NCBI GenBank assembly: GCA_019309685.1
Contig: JAFDFT010000093.1
Span: 1 to 7,791 of the forward strand
Direction of reading: 5' to 3'
DNA: 7,791 nt
DNA from: Deltaproteobacteria bacterium
GTDB lineage: Bacteria; Desulfobacterota; Desulfobacteria; Desulfobacterales; JAABPS01
The notes beneath the pieces are model-generated. The model saw only the letters and a program-made list of their open reading frames with translations, was not told the origin of the DNA and searched no databases. The translations under genes and the position numbers were made by a program. Below are positions 1 to 6,303 of this stretch, one piece after another. Position 1 is the stretch's first letter. Each line of letters opens with the position of its first letter.

Positions 1-1610
1 GATCTGTCCAGGATGGGCAATTTTTGTCGGCCGAGAATGAGAGCTACAGGGCCATCTGTTGTTTTCATTGCCTGGCGCCATGCTTCAGCCGTTTCAGCAG
101 CATCCGCGGGTCGAATCACGGTCAGGCCTGGTATCGCACGAAGCGCAGCGACGTGCTCGATCGGCTGGTGCGTGGGTCCATCTTCTCCAACGGCAATACT
201 ATCATGGGTAAAAATATATATAACAGGGAGTTTCATCAGACAGGCTGCTCGAATGGAAGGCCGCATATAATCCGAAAAGACCAGGAATGTACCGCCGTAT
301 GGCCTCATACCATGGTGAAGAAGCATACCGGATAGGATGCCACCCATGGCGTGTTCTCTCACACCGAACCGGATATTTCGGCCATCATAGGCATTTTTTT
401 GAAATTCATGAGATCCAGTAATAAATGTTTTGTTGGAAGGAGCAAGATCTGCTGAGCCGCCAATTAAAGACGGTATTTTATCAGCAATTGCGTTTAATAT
501 TTTCCCGGAAGCCACACGGGTTGCGACCGGATCATCTGATGGTGAATACTCCGGTATCTCCGAGTCCCAACCGTCCGGTAAAAAAGCGCATGTCGCGTTG
601 ACCCATTTTTCTGCAAGATCCGGATATTCTTTGGTGTAGGCACTATAGATCTCCTGCCATTCGGATTCCGCCTGATTTCCATTTTGAACACATTCCCTGA
701 ATTTATTTAACGCTTCTTCGGGAACCAGAAAAGAAGCATCTTCCGGCCATCCCAGATTTTTCTTTGTAAGCCGAATTTCTTCCTCTCCCAAAGGAGCACC
801 GTGAGCGTCGGAAGAGTCCTGCTTGTTTGGACTGCCGTAAGCAATATGTGTTGATAGGACAATAAGGGAGGGTTTATCCGTTTCAGCTTTAGCGGACGAT
901 ATGGCATTTGATATCGCTTCAAGATTGTTTCCGTCATCTACTTTAAGGACGTGCCAGTTATATGATTCAAATCGTTGAGCCACATCTTCGGTAAAGGTGA
1001 TATCCGTCTTTCCGTCAATAGTGATTTTGTTGTCATCGTATAGGCAAATGAGTCTGGACAGACCCAGATGCCCGGCCAGAGACGCGGATTCAGATGAGAT
1101 GCCTTCCATCATATCACCATCCCCGCAAAGCATATACGTGTGATGGTTGACTATTTCATGACCAGGTTTGTTGTAAATAGATGCCAGATGCCTTTCCGCC
1201 ATGGCCATGCCTACGGCATTGGCAAATCCCTGGCCTAACGGACCGGTAGTGGTTTCTACACCAGGCGTATGCCCGAATTCAGGATGGCCCGGGGTTTTGC
1301 TTCCCCACTGCCTGAAATTCTTTAGTTCATCAAGACTCAATGCATAACCCGTTAGAAACAGAAGGTTGTAAATAAGCATGGAGGCGTGGCCAGCGGAAAG
1401 CACGAAACGATCTCTATCAAGCCATGCCGGATTATCAGGATTATGTTTCAACAGTCGTGTCCATAAGACATATGCCGCTGGTGCAAGTCCCATGGGGGCG
1501 CCGGGATGGCCGGAGTTTGCTTTTTGAATAGCATCCATGGCCAGTGTGCGGATCGTGTTTACACAGAGGTCATCTAATGCCGTTTGGTTTTTGGAAACGC
1601 TGTCATTCAT
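1..1610 (-). CDS. tkt: Transketolase, 3' end cut off by the window
   Basis: Thiamine-diphosphate (ThDP) enzyme of the non-oxidative pentose phosphate pathway, moving two-carbon ketol units between sugar phosphates in the cytoplasm. Reading the minus strand from the ATG at 1610 gives 536 uninterrupted residues; the usual length is about 660-670, so roughly the last fifth lies outside the window. Family landmarks are in order: ANSGHPGAPMG at about 31-41, SAGHAS at 72-77, the ThDP/Mg motif GDGDMMEG at 163-170 with the following N194, SSDAHG with H270, the catalytic glutamate E419 in RFGVREHAMGG, and DGPTHQPIEH with H481. All expected active-site residues seen are present. The start is supported by an AAGGAG Shine-Dalgarno about 10 nt upstream (near 1621-1626) and by the usual short N-terminal leader before the first helix. 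A possible promoter lies at 1654-1682. Whether it is co-transcribed with the radical SAM gene 213 bp upstream on the same strand is open. Confidence 0.97.
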   Translation of the reverse strand, partial: MNDSVSKNQTALDDLCVNTIRTLAMDAIQKANSGHPGAPMGLAPAAYVLWTRLLKHNPDNPAWLDRDRFVLSAGHASMLIYNLLFLTGYALSLDELKNFRQWGSKTPGHPEFGHTPGVETTTGPLGQGFANAVGMAMAERHLASIYNKPGHEIVNHHTYMLCGDGDMMEGISSESASLAGHLGLSRLICLYDDNKITIDGKTDITFTEDVAQRFESYNWHVLKVDDGNNLEAISNAISSAKAETDKPSLIVLSTHIAYGSPNKQDSSDAHGAPLGEEEIRLTKKNLGWPEDASFLVPEEALNKFRECVQNGNQAESEWQEIYSAYTKEYPDLAEKWVNATCAFLPDGWDSEIPEYSPSDDPVATRVASGKILNAIADKIPSLIGGSADLAPSNKTFITGSHEFQKNAYDGRNIRFGVREHAMGGILSGMLLHHGMRPYGGTFLVFSDYMRPSIRAACLMKLPVIYIFTHDSIAVGEDGPTHQPIEHVAALRAIPGLTVIRPADAAETAEAWRQAMKTTDGPVALILGRQKLPILDR

Positions 1611-1653
1611 TTGTCTTTTTCTCCTTTTCAGGGAAATTACTTTCGAATTCATA

Positions 1654-1682
1654 TAAATATTGATAGATTCATAAAAAGTCAA
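1654..1682 (-). promoter_or_regulatory. Possible sigma-70 promoter for tkt
   Basis: On the minus strand a good -35 (TTGACT, 1682-1677) is followed after 17 nt by a weak -10 (TATTTA, 1659-1654), about 44 nt upstream of the tkt start. The -35 and spacing are good and the -10 matches only half of the consensus. The DNA is AT-rich, so chance matches are likely. Confidence 0.35.
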
Positions 1683-1793
1683 ATTCATCATGTTTCAGGT
1701 TTTAAGTGTTAAGTTTTAGGTTGTATTTTGTCTTTTAAATCAGTTGCTTAAAACATAACATCTCAAACTTAAAACCAAGTAAAAAGTCAGATT
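1672..1793. repeat. Inverted repeat bracketed by near-identical 14-bp direct repeats
   Basis: A perfect 10-bp inverted repeat (GGTTTTAAGT at 1698-1707, ACTTAAAACC at 1767-1776) has a 59-nt middle that pairs only imperfectly. It is bracketed by a 14-bp direct repeat, TAAAAAGTCAAATT at 1672-1685 and TAAAAAGTCAGATT at 1780-1793, matching at 13 of 14 positions. The layout recalls a small mobile or palindromic element with a target duplication. However, the direct repeats do not abut the inverted repeats on the left (12-bp gap), and the sequence is AT-rich and low in complexity. There is no coding capacity. Confidence 0.4.
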
Positions 1794-1823
1794 TTTTAAT
1801 AATATGTAAGTGTGACTGTAACT

Positions 1824-2693
1824 TTAAAGACCTCTCATATATTCAGGCCTAAGCTCAATCTTGCCGTTAAGAGCATCATTTATTAACTTAATGGTTGCTT
1901 CCTTTTCTTTGGGCAGTTTTGCCCGTATGGGTAGATAATTTGAAGCGTGATTGGCATGAAAAAGACCGCTTGTAAGATTCGTATTTTCGATCATTATTTT
2001 TAGTTCTTCGAGCATCTCGTTAGGCTCCAACAACGGGAAACTGCCTGATTCGAAATCATTATACAAAGGCGTACCGGGGATAAGCATCAGGCTCAGAGCT
2101 CCGATATACTCCGGATCTATCCCGGAGAGAACACGTCCTGTTTCTCTGGCGTGTATTTTTGAACGTTCCCTTCCCGCGATTCCCAAAAGAACGGTGATGG
2201 AAAGTTTTATGCCGGCTGTTCTTGCTTTTTTTCCCATTTCGATCATTTTGGCGGATGTCGCGCCTTTTCGTATATTTTTTAACGTAATGTCATCGCCTGT
2301 TTCAAGACCCATATAGGCGATACCCAGCCCATGGGAATTCAACTCTTTAAGCTCATCTGCGGTTTTCATGCTCAAGCTTTTTGAATTGGCGTAAACACCC
2401 ACACGGGTTACCCACGGAAGCTGTGTCTCAATTTTCTTAAGGATATGAAGAAGTTTTTGCTGAGGGACGATTAGCGCGTCTCTATCACAAAGAAAGACTC
2501 TCCTCTGATTCTTGCAGTAGGTTGCTGCAAACGCTATATCTTCCATGATGATGGCATCAGGCTTTATTTTAAAACGTTTTAGTCTGCTTGCGTCACAAAA
2601 GGTACATTTTCTGTGAGAACATCCTACGGTTACCTGAAGCAGAATGCTGTTCGCTTCGCTGGGGGGTCTGATTATATTGCCTTCGTAATGCAT
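1824..2693 (-). CDS. Radical SAM protein of unknown reaction (CX4CX2C family)
   Basis: Predicted 4Fe-4S/S-adenosylmethionine radical enzyme; the substrate is unknown. The 289-residue protein appears complete. It opens with MHYEGNIIRPPSEA, and the cluster motif follows at C25, C30 and C33 (GCSHRKCTFC), giving CX4CX2C spacing instead of the classical CX3CX2C. The SAM domain continues through VFLCDRDALIVP (66-77), VGVYANSKS (98-106), GLETGDD (129-135) with the following RKGATS, and LSLMLIPGTPLY (200-211). A C-terminal helical part (about 225-289) includes LTSGLFHANHASNY. The same landmarks recur in the gene at 6828, so the two are paralogues. The start at 2693 fits the family N-terminus, but the only strong Shine-Dalgarno lies 18 nt away, which is unusually far. 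It stands alone, divergent from the cyclase gene. Radical SAM membership is secure; any specific reaction would be a guess. Confidence 0.9.
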   Translation of the reverse strand: MHYEGNIIRPPSEANSILLQVTVGCSHRKCTFCDASRLKRFKIKPDAIIMEDIAFAATYCKNQRRVFLCDRDALIVPQQKLLHILKKIETQLPWVTRVGVYANSKSLSMKTADELKELNSHGLGIAYMGLETGDDITLKNIRKGATSAKMIEMGKKARTAGIKLSITVLLGIAGRERSKIHARETGRVLSGIDPEYIGALSLMLIPGTPLYNDFESGSFPLLEPNEMLEELKIMIENTNLTSGLFHANHASNYLPIRAKLPKEKEATIKLINDALNGKIELRPEYMRGL

Positions 2694-2711
2694 AGATGTA
2701 TTAAATTTGAT

Positions 2712-2718
2712 CCTCCTT
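2712..2718 (-). promoter_or_regulatory. Distant Shine-Dalgarno for the radical SAM gene
   Basis: The minus strand carries a strong AAGGAGG at 2718-2712, but 18 nt separate it from the ATG at 2693, against the usual 5-10. No in-frame ATG, GTG or TTG lies between them. The start may be used with poor spacing, the intervening AT-rich RNA may fold, or a non-standard start may be used. Confidence 0.5.
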
Positions 2719-2945
2719 GATATTTAGCTTAAAAAGCCAGGCATTGTTTAACCAATCTCACGTCTAAACGCAAGGAATTTTCATGGTAAATTTGTTCAGT
2801 ATGGAATAATTTTGAACGCTATTTCTTCGAAAATCGGATGAAACAAATAAAATCATATACCCTCTACAAAAATACTTTTTTTAACAAACATTAGTTCAAT
2901 CAGTTAGCAAAATATATTATGGATTTATCTAAATGAAAAATCAGG

Positions 2946-2975
2946 TTGCTTAAAGCTGAGTTTTTGTGTTAATAT
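2946..2975 (+). promoter_or_regulatory. Candidate sigma-70 promoter for the cyclase gene
   Basis: TTGCTT at 2946-2951 and TAATAT at 2970-2975 are separated by 18 nt, with TTAATA at a 17-nt spacing as an alternative. Each box matches most of the consensus. It lies about 60 nt upstream of the cyclase start at 3034. The AT-rich context lowers certainty. Confidence 0.35.
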
Positions 2976-3033
2976 AGGAACTTAAGCGCAGGGATAATAT
3001 CAATTTCGGTAATTTACTACAGGAGCCGGGTAT

Positions 3034-4221
3034 ATGCTGAATTTTTTTCAGTTTCCAACCTTAAGGGACTTAGCGGATATTGTGTTTCTAACCATTGTGG
3101 CCTATCAGCTTTACATATGGTTTCGTGAGACAAAAGCCCTTCGGGTTATCATAGGTCTTGTGGTACTTGGCGGCGTATATTCCCTGGCGAAGCTGTGGGG
3201 TCTTTTTATGACCACATGGGTATTTCAGGTTCTGTGGCAAGTCCTTATTATTCTTTTACTGATACTGTTTCAGTCCGAAATCCGGCAGGTTCTGGAAAAG
3301 GTAAGCCCCCTTCGATATTTCAGATCACGAAAACGTTTTTCGAGTGAAGCTTTTCTCAATGATCTGATTATAACCTCTTTTGAACTGGCACAGGAAAAGA
3401 CAGGCGCGCTAATTGTAATCTCAAGGGATGATAATCTTTCCGAATTTATCCATTCAGGTCAGAAAATAATGGCAATTCCAGAACCTGCATTGATTAAAAG
3501 CATATTTAACCGTTATGCACCCACACATGACGGCGCGGTGATCGTATCTCAGGATCTGCTGACCGAAATGGGATGTATTCTGCCTTTATCAGAAAAGGAA
3601 GCTTTGCCGGAACACTTTGGCACCCGCCATCGTGCGGCGCTGGGAATTACTGAACTGACGGATGCAGTGTGTATTGTTGTATCCGAAGAAAGAGCTGAAG
3701 TGTCCACTGTTGTGCATGGGAAAGTGACTACCCGGGGTAAGCCGGAACTTCTGGCAGCCGATCTCCGAAACCTGCTTGCGGCGCCAAAGACTGACAAGCC
3801 GACGCTAAAGGGGTTTCTCGCGGGTGCGTTTATTGAAAACTGGAAAACAAAGATAAGGGTTTTGATGCTGGTCACGGCTGCATGGCTGGTTGTGGCAAGC
3901 CAGCAGGTAACACAGATAAACATTGTGGTACCCGTCAATTATACAAATATCGTTTCCAGTATGGTAGTGGCGGAGAATTCAGTAAAAATGGCAAATTTGA
4001 CACTAACGGGCAAGCGGCACACGATGAAGGATTTGGAGGGGCAGGAAGTTCAAATTCAGGTAGATCTTAGTACATTAGAACAAGGCAAACATAAATTAGA
4101 ACTTACACCTAAACATATCGATTTACCCCTTGGTGTAACCATAGGCCGGATAAATCCCAAGGAGGTAACTGTTTTTTTGGAGCTCGCAGATAAAGCCGGC
4201 GACACTGCCGAATATTTTTAG
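3034..4221 (+). CDS. cdaA: Membrane diadenylate cyclase (CdaA type) with C-terminal YbbR-like domain
   Basis: Condenses two ATP into the second messenger c-di-AMP at the inner face of the cytoplasmic membrane. Three hydrophobic segments lie near residues 13-30, 37-55 and 62-80, as in CdaA (YbbP). They are followed by a linker and the DAC (DisA_N) domain at about 105-235. Its catalytic motifs are intact: DGA at 166-168 (THDGAVIV) and RHR at 198-200 (FGTRHRAALGI), plus GCILPLS at 180-186 and IVVSEE at 214-219. The family usually ends near 270-280 residues; this protein has 395. Residues 275-290 form a fourth hydrophobic segment, and about 292-383 resemble one YbbR repeat (INIVVPVNYTNI, later LPLGVTIGRINPKEVTVFLE). 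In Firmicutes the YbbR protein CdaR is a separate gene next to cdaA. The YbbR assignment rests on pattern alone and would place that domain outside the membrane. AGGAG lies 8 nt before the ATG. No glmM follows; the next gene is convergent. Confidence 0.93.
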   Translation: MLNFFQFPTLRDLADIVFLTIVAYQLYIWFRETKALRVIIGLVVLGGVYSLAKLWGLFMTTWVFQVLWQVLIILLLILFQSEIRQVLEKVSPLRYFRSRKRFSSEAFLNDLIITSFELAQEKTGALIVISRDDNLSEFIHSGQKIMAIPEPALIKSIFNRYAPTHDGAVIVSQDLLTEMGCILPLSEKEALPEHFGTRHRAALGITELTDAVCIVVSEERAEVSTVVHGKVTTRGKPELLAADLRNLLAAPKTDKPTLKGFLAGAFIENWKTKIRVLMLVTAAWLVVASQQVTQINIVVPVNYTNIVSSMVVAENSVKMANLTLTGKRHTMKDLEGQEVQIQVDLSTLEQGKHKLELTPKHIDLPLGVTIGRINPKEVTVFLELADKAGDTAEYF

Positions 4222-4238
4222 ATAGTTTGTTTTGAAAA

Positions 4239-4335
4239 ATTAAGTGTCTAGAGCCGTTTTAAGCCCCCATCCCATAAAGAATTTATTTGAATCGATTTTG
4301 CAGTTGATGTGATTCAAATATCCAAATCACTTAAT
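4239..4335. terminator. Possible shared terminator region between convergent genes
   Basis: Between the cyclase gene and the convergent STAS-like gene lies a perfect 10-bp inverted repeat (TATTTGAATC at 4284-4293, GATTCAAATA at 4311-4320) with a 17-nt loop. It sits inside an outer 8-bp inverted repeat (ATTAAGTG at 4239-4246, CACTTAAT at 4328-4335). The stems are AT-rich and no clean U-tract follows, so efficient intrinsic termination is uncertain. The outer arm overlaps the last codons of the minus-strand gene. Confidence 0.35.
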
Positions 4336-4690
4336 CTCTGGAAAGCCACTCAATTGCTTCTTCAATAGAATCGACTGCCTCAATATCTCTTTTTATAAAT
4401 ATTTTATAAATGCGGAATGAAAACCGCTTAATCCCTTTTGCGCCGATGGTTGCGGATCGTTTTACATAGGCATTCGTTTCATTACCGAATCGTTTTACAG
4501 CGGCAAAGCTTTTAGGATTGGTGGGCGAATTGCTTGTATCAGAAATCATGAGGATCTCTTTTTCACCTAAACCTTTGATAAATTCAATTCCCTTTTCAAC
4601 CTCTTTAACAAGTTCGTCTGGTTTAAGATTTGAAAAATCTATATACAGAAATTTATTCCCCTTGGCTTCGATCCATCTGAATCTTTCCAT
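4331..4690 (-). CDS. SpoIIAA/STAS-like small protein
   Basis: This 119-residue soluble protein resembles SpoIIAA-like (STAS/SEC14-type fold) single-domain proteins often found as orphan genes in anaerobes. An N-terminal strand pair is visible (RFRWIEAKGNKFLYIDFSNL, 3-22). Then come a charged helix (24-40), a strand with a turn (EILMISDTSNSPTNP, 45-59), and a helix (62-74). Next is the family-like segment AYVKRSATIGAKGIKRF (74-90), and a C-terminal DSIEEAIEWLSRD (107-119). Proteins of this fold often act in protein-protein regulation or lipid binding; nothing here fixes a partner. The start is well supported by GGGGGAG 5 nt upstream. It has its own promoter (4737-4764), so it appears to be a single-gene unit, convergent with the cyclase gene. 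The assignment comes from recalled family pattern, without a search. Confidence 0.75.
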   Translation of the reverse strand: MERFRWIEAKGNKFLYIDFSNLKPDELVKEVEKGIEFIKGLGEKEILMISDTSNSPTNPKSFAAVKRFGNETNAYVKRSATIGAKGIKRFSFRIYKIFIKRDIEAVDSIEEAIEWLSRD

Positions 4691-4736
4691 TGTATCTCCC
4701 CCTTTTTAATAATTATTTCTATTTTTATATAGATAA

Positions 4737-4764
4737 ATTTTAACATTTTAATGGTGTATGTCAA
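4737..4764 (-). promoter_or_regulatory. Sigma-70 promoter of the STAS-like gene
   Basis: On the minus strand a perfect -35 TTGACA (4764-4759) is followed after 16 nt by TAAAAT (4742-4737), which matches five of six -10 bases. Transcription would start near 4730, leaving a leader of about 40 nt before the ATG at 4690. Confidence 0.6.
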
Positions 4765-4799
4765 GTGCACTGCAACGAAATAACAAAAAACAGATTGAA

Positions 4800-4816
4800 T
4801 GGCGAAGTGCTTGCAT
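4800..4816 (+). promoter_or_regulatory. Sigma-54 type -24/-12 promoter
   Basis: TGGCGAAGTGCTTGCAT carries the -24 GG (4801-4802) and -12 GC (4813-4814) with exactly 10 nt between them, matching the core TGGC-N7-TTGCA of sigma-54 promoters. Transcription would begin about 84 nt upstream of the ATG at 4910. No activator site was identified. A sigma-70 reading (TTGCAT, 15 nt, TATAAA) is possible but badly spaced. Confidence 0.5.
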
Positions 4817-4859
4817 AATTTTTTATACTCTTATAAAAATAGGTTTTATAAAAATTATG
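4814..4859 (+). repeat. AT-rich dyad and tandem repeat in the leader of the 4910 gene
   Basis: CATAATTTTTTATA (4814-4827) is nearly complementary to TATAAAAATTATG (4847-4859), differing by one T. Within it TTATAAAAAT occurs twice, at 4831-4840 and 4846-4855, a 15-bp period. It could be a protein-binding site overlapping the promoter or a weak leader hairpin. Low complexity makes chance plausible. Confidence 0.35.
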
Positions 4860-4909
4860 GCGAGTAAAGAGATAAAAGATATGCACCATATGAAACTAGG
4901 GAGTGTTGT

Positions 4910-5443
4910 ATGAGTGAAATAAAGAGCACGTTGGACATTGTCATGGAAAAAACAAAGCATCTTTCCATGACCAACGAAGAGAAACGGGCAAAAGAAAAAG
5001 AGGATGTCAGTTCAGCCATAAAGGGCCTGGTGCAGAAACATCAAGACCAGATATTGAGCACGGAGATGTTTCGAAAAGAGCTGGGCAGTCTTCATCAACA
5101 ATATACTTTTGAAGACAAGGACGTTTTATTGTACGAAATCTTGAGCAGGCTCGATTTGGAGTCCGATAACGGTTATACTCTTGAATTGATAAAGGAAGTT
5201 TTCCCCATTGATTCGGTGAAACTTGGGGAAAAGCTGAATCAATACAGGGATGAAATAAAAAAATCAGCTGAAAATAGAGTTGAATACTTTAAAAATGAGC
5301 TGAAAGAGAAATATTCTATATCCGGTTCAGCCGTTGTCCCAAATATCGCTGCTGATTCTTCATGGCATACCGAGGTAAATGACATTAAAAATAGGTTTCA
5401 TTTGGAATTGGACGAAATGAAGGGTGGGTTGCTTCGGTCATAA
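4910..5443 (+). CDS. Conserved-looking helical protein of unknown function
   Basis: This 177-residue, highly charged, soluble protein has no signal peptide or membrane segment. I do not recognise a characterised family. The N-terminus (SEIKSTLDIVMEKTKHLSMTNEEK, 2-25, in part) and the following KRAKEKEDVSSAIKGLVQKH read as amphipathic helix with coiled-coil character. The middle (56-100) alternates helices with FEDKDVLLYEILSRLDL. A second helical stretch at 107-135 is rich in K and E, and a Ser/Ala-rich break (136-150) precedes a final helix. There are no cysteines and no obvious catalytic motif, so a structural, scaffold or adaptor role is more likely than an enzyme; this is inference. Start choice is firm: AGGGAG sits 6 nt before the ATG. 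A sigma-54-like promoter lies upstream, and the gene is flanked on its 3' side by a long inverted repeat. It appears to be a single-gene unit. Confidence 0.8.
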   Translation: MSEIKSTLDIVMEKTKHLSMTNEEKRAKEKEDVSSAIKGLVQKHQDQILSTEMFRKELGSLHQQYTFEDKDVLLYEILSRLDLESDNGYTLELIKEVFPIDSVKLGEKLNQYRDEIKKSAENRVEYFKNELKEKYSISGSAVVPNIAADSSWHTEVNDIKNRFHLELDEMKGGLLRS

Positions 5444-5481
5444 CTATTTTCTCAAGACCATATCTCAATAATAAGCTAATG

Positions 5482-5562
5482 GTGATCAAATATTTGGGAT
5501 TTAGGTATTTTTCTGGGAGACTGAAAAAGGTCTGCCGATATAAATCCAAAATATTTGATCAC
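5482..5562. repeat. Near-perfect 22-bp inverted repeat (terminator or palindromic element)
   Basis: The arms at 5482-5503 (beginning GTGATCAAATATTT) and 5541-5562 (ending AATATTTGATCAC) pair at 21 of 22 positions; the only mismatch is 5496 with 5548. The 37-nt middle contains a further small pairing (TTTTTC at 5508-5513 with GAAAAA at 5523-5528). An outer 8-bp inverted repeat, CCATATCT at 5458-5465 and AGATATGG at 5589-5596, surrounds it. It lies between two convergent genes, so a bidirectional terminator is possible, but no U-tract follows the stem. Its length and nesting also fit a small non-autonomous palindromic element. Confidence 0.75.
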
Positions 5563-5634
5563 AGAAATACGCTGTAGAATTTAATTCAAGATATGGCCTT
5601 TCGAAAACAAACATGGTCTAAGTGCGCGGATATT

Positions 5635-6303
5635 CTATATATAGTTAAACCAAACCCGCATCACATGGTCAAAATTTTCCTTGACTTCAGCACTTCCGGA
5701 AACAACCTCTCCATGACCTGACAGTAAGAATTCAGCTTCCAGTTCTGATAACTGTTTAATGCTTTCCTTAAGTATTTTTCCGCTTCCGCCGGGCAAATCC
5801 GTACGTCCCAGCGCTTCTTTAAAAATGACATCTCCTGTAAAAAGCGCTTTGGGTTCAGGCATGAATAGGGAAATGGATCCTGGAGAATGGCCGGGTGTAT
5901 GAATAACATTAAATTCAAGGCCATTTATGGAAAATTCACCCTGTTTGAGAAAAAAGTCCGGTGAAAATGAGCTGATATCCGCCTTAAGGGATATGTTGAT
6001 GTGTTTTTCCATGGATTTTACAAGCTTCCATTCTTCTTCATGAATTGAGAATAAAGCGGGAGTATTTTTAAATAACTTGACAGCTTCTATATGATCCGGA
6101 TGGGCGTGCGTGCAAATTACCAGTCCGATATCTTCAATACTTAGGTCAAGATTTTCGAGACCCTTTAGCACGTGTTCAAACAAATGCTCGTGGCCGGGAT
6201 CGATGAGCACACGGGTTGGTCCATCGATTAGGTAAGTATTGCAATTGTTAACGGTCATTGATTCCCAGATAAATGCGTATATATTGTCGTGTAATTGAGT
6301 CAT
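5635..6303 (-). CDS. Metallo-beta-lactamase-fold hydrolase, glyoxalase II-like
   Basis: Predicted cytoplasmic dinuclear metal hydrolase of 222 residues, a normal length for compact single-domain members. All expected metal ligands are visible: THAHPDH with H66, H68, D70 and H71; H139 in HTPGHSPGS; D158 in FTGDVIF; H197 in SGHGE. The segment GRTDLPGGS (166-174) is the signature of the glyoxalase II/YcbL-like branch, and NNCNTYLIDG near the N-terminus fits the same group. The true substrate may be a glutathione-type or other thioester; the long glutathione-binding C-terminal domain of classical glyoxalase II is absent. The start at 6303 directly follows the stop codon of a small upstream ORF. 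Its Shine-Dalgarno (AAGGAA, about 6314-6319) lies inside that ORF, which suggests translational coupling. The 3' side faces the convergent 4910 gene across the 22-bp inverted repeat. Confidence 0.92.
   Translation of the reverse strand: MTQLHDNIYAFIWESMTVNNCNTYLIDGPTRVLIDPGHEHLFEHVLKGLENLDLSIEDIGLVICTHAHPDHIEAVKLFKNTPALFSIHEEEWKLVKSMEKHINISLKADISSFSPDFFLKQGEFSINGLEFNVIHTPGHSPGSISLFMPEPKALFTGDVIFKEALGRTDLPGGSGKILKESIKQLSELEAEFLLSGHGEVVSGSAEVKENFDHVMRVWFNYI

Larger units (their letters stand above)
2694..3033. other. Divergent intergenic region between radical SAM and cdaA genes
   Basis: This 340-bp AT-rich stretch separates two divergently transcribed genes. It holds the distant Shine-Dalgarno of the radical SAM gene (2712-2718) and, on the other side, a candidate promoter and ribosome binding site for the cyclase gene. 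I found no convincing long hairpin, riboswitch-like fold or sizeable ORF. No clear promoter was found for the minus-strand gene. Confidence 0.6.

Noticed and set aside
13..937. Open frames on both strands at 13-335 and 430-639 (plus) and 494-937 (minus, other frame)
   Set aside because: They are shadows of transketolase, whose frame is continuous through the whole stretch with all catalytic motifs.
1824..2693. Cysteine spacing CX4CX2C as a frameshift or sequencing error
   Set aside because: The second, clearly diverged paralogue at 6828 shows the same spacing, and the reading frame is intact on both sides.
2933..2953. Hexapeptide leader ORF (MKNQVA) overlapping the cyclase promoter candidate
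   Set aside because: No ribosome binding site, it lies upstream of the likely transcription start, and no attenuator-like hairpins follow.
3549..4070. Open frames at 3549-3938 (minus) and 3882-4070 (plus) inside the cyclase gene
   Set aside because: They overlap the conserved DAC and C-terminal coding region in other frames and have no ribosome binding site or protein-like pattern.
4518..4709. Plus-strand frame antisense to the STAS-like gene
   Set aside because: The minus-strand frame has a strong Shine-Dalgarno, promoter and family pattern; the plus frame has none.
5661..5924. Minus-strand frame within the MBL hydrolase
   Set aside because: It is out of frame with the metal-ligand motifs and is explained by the hydrolase coding sequence.
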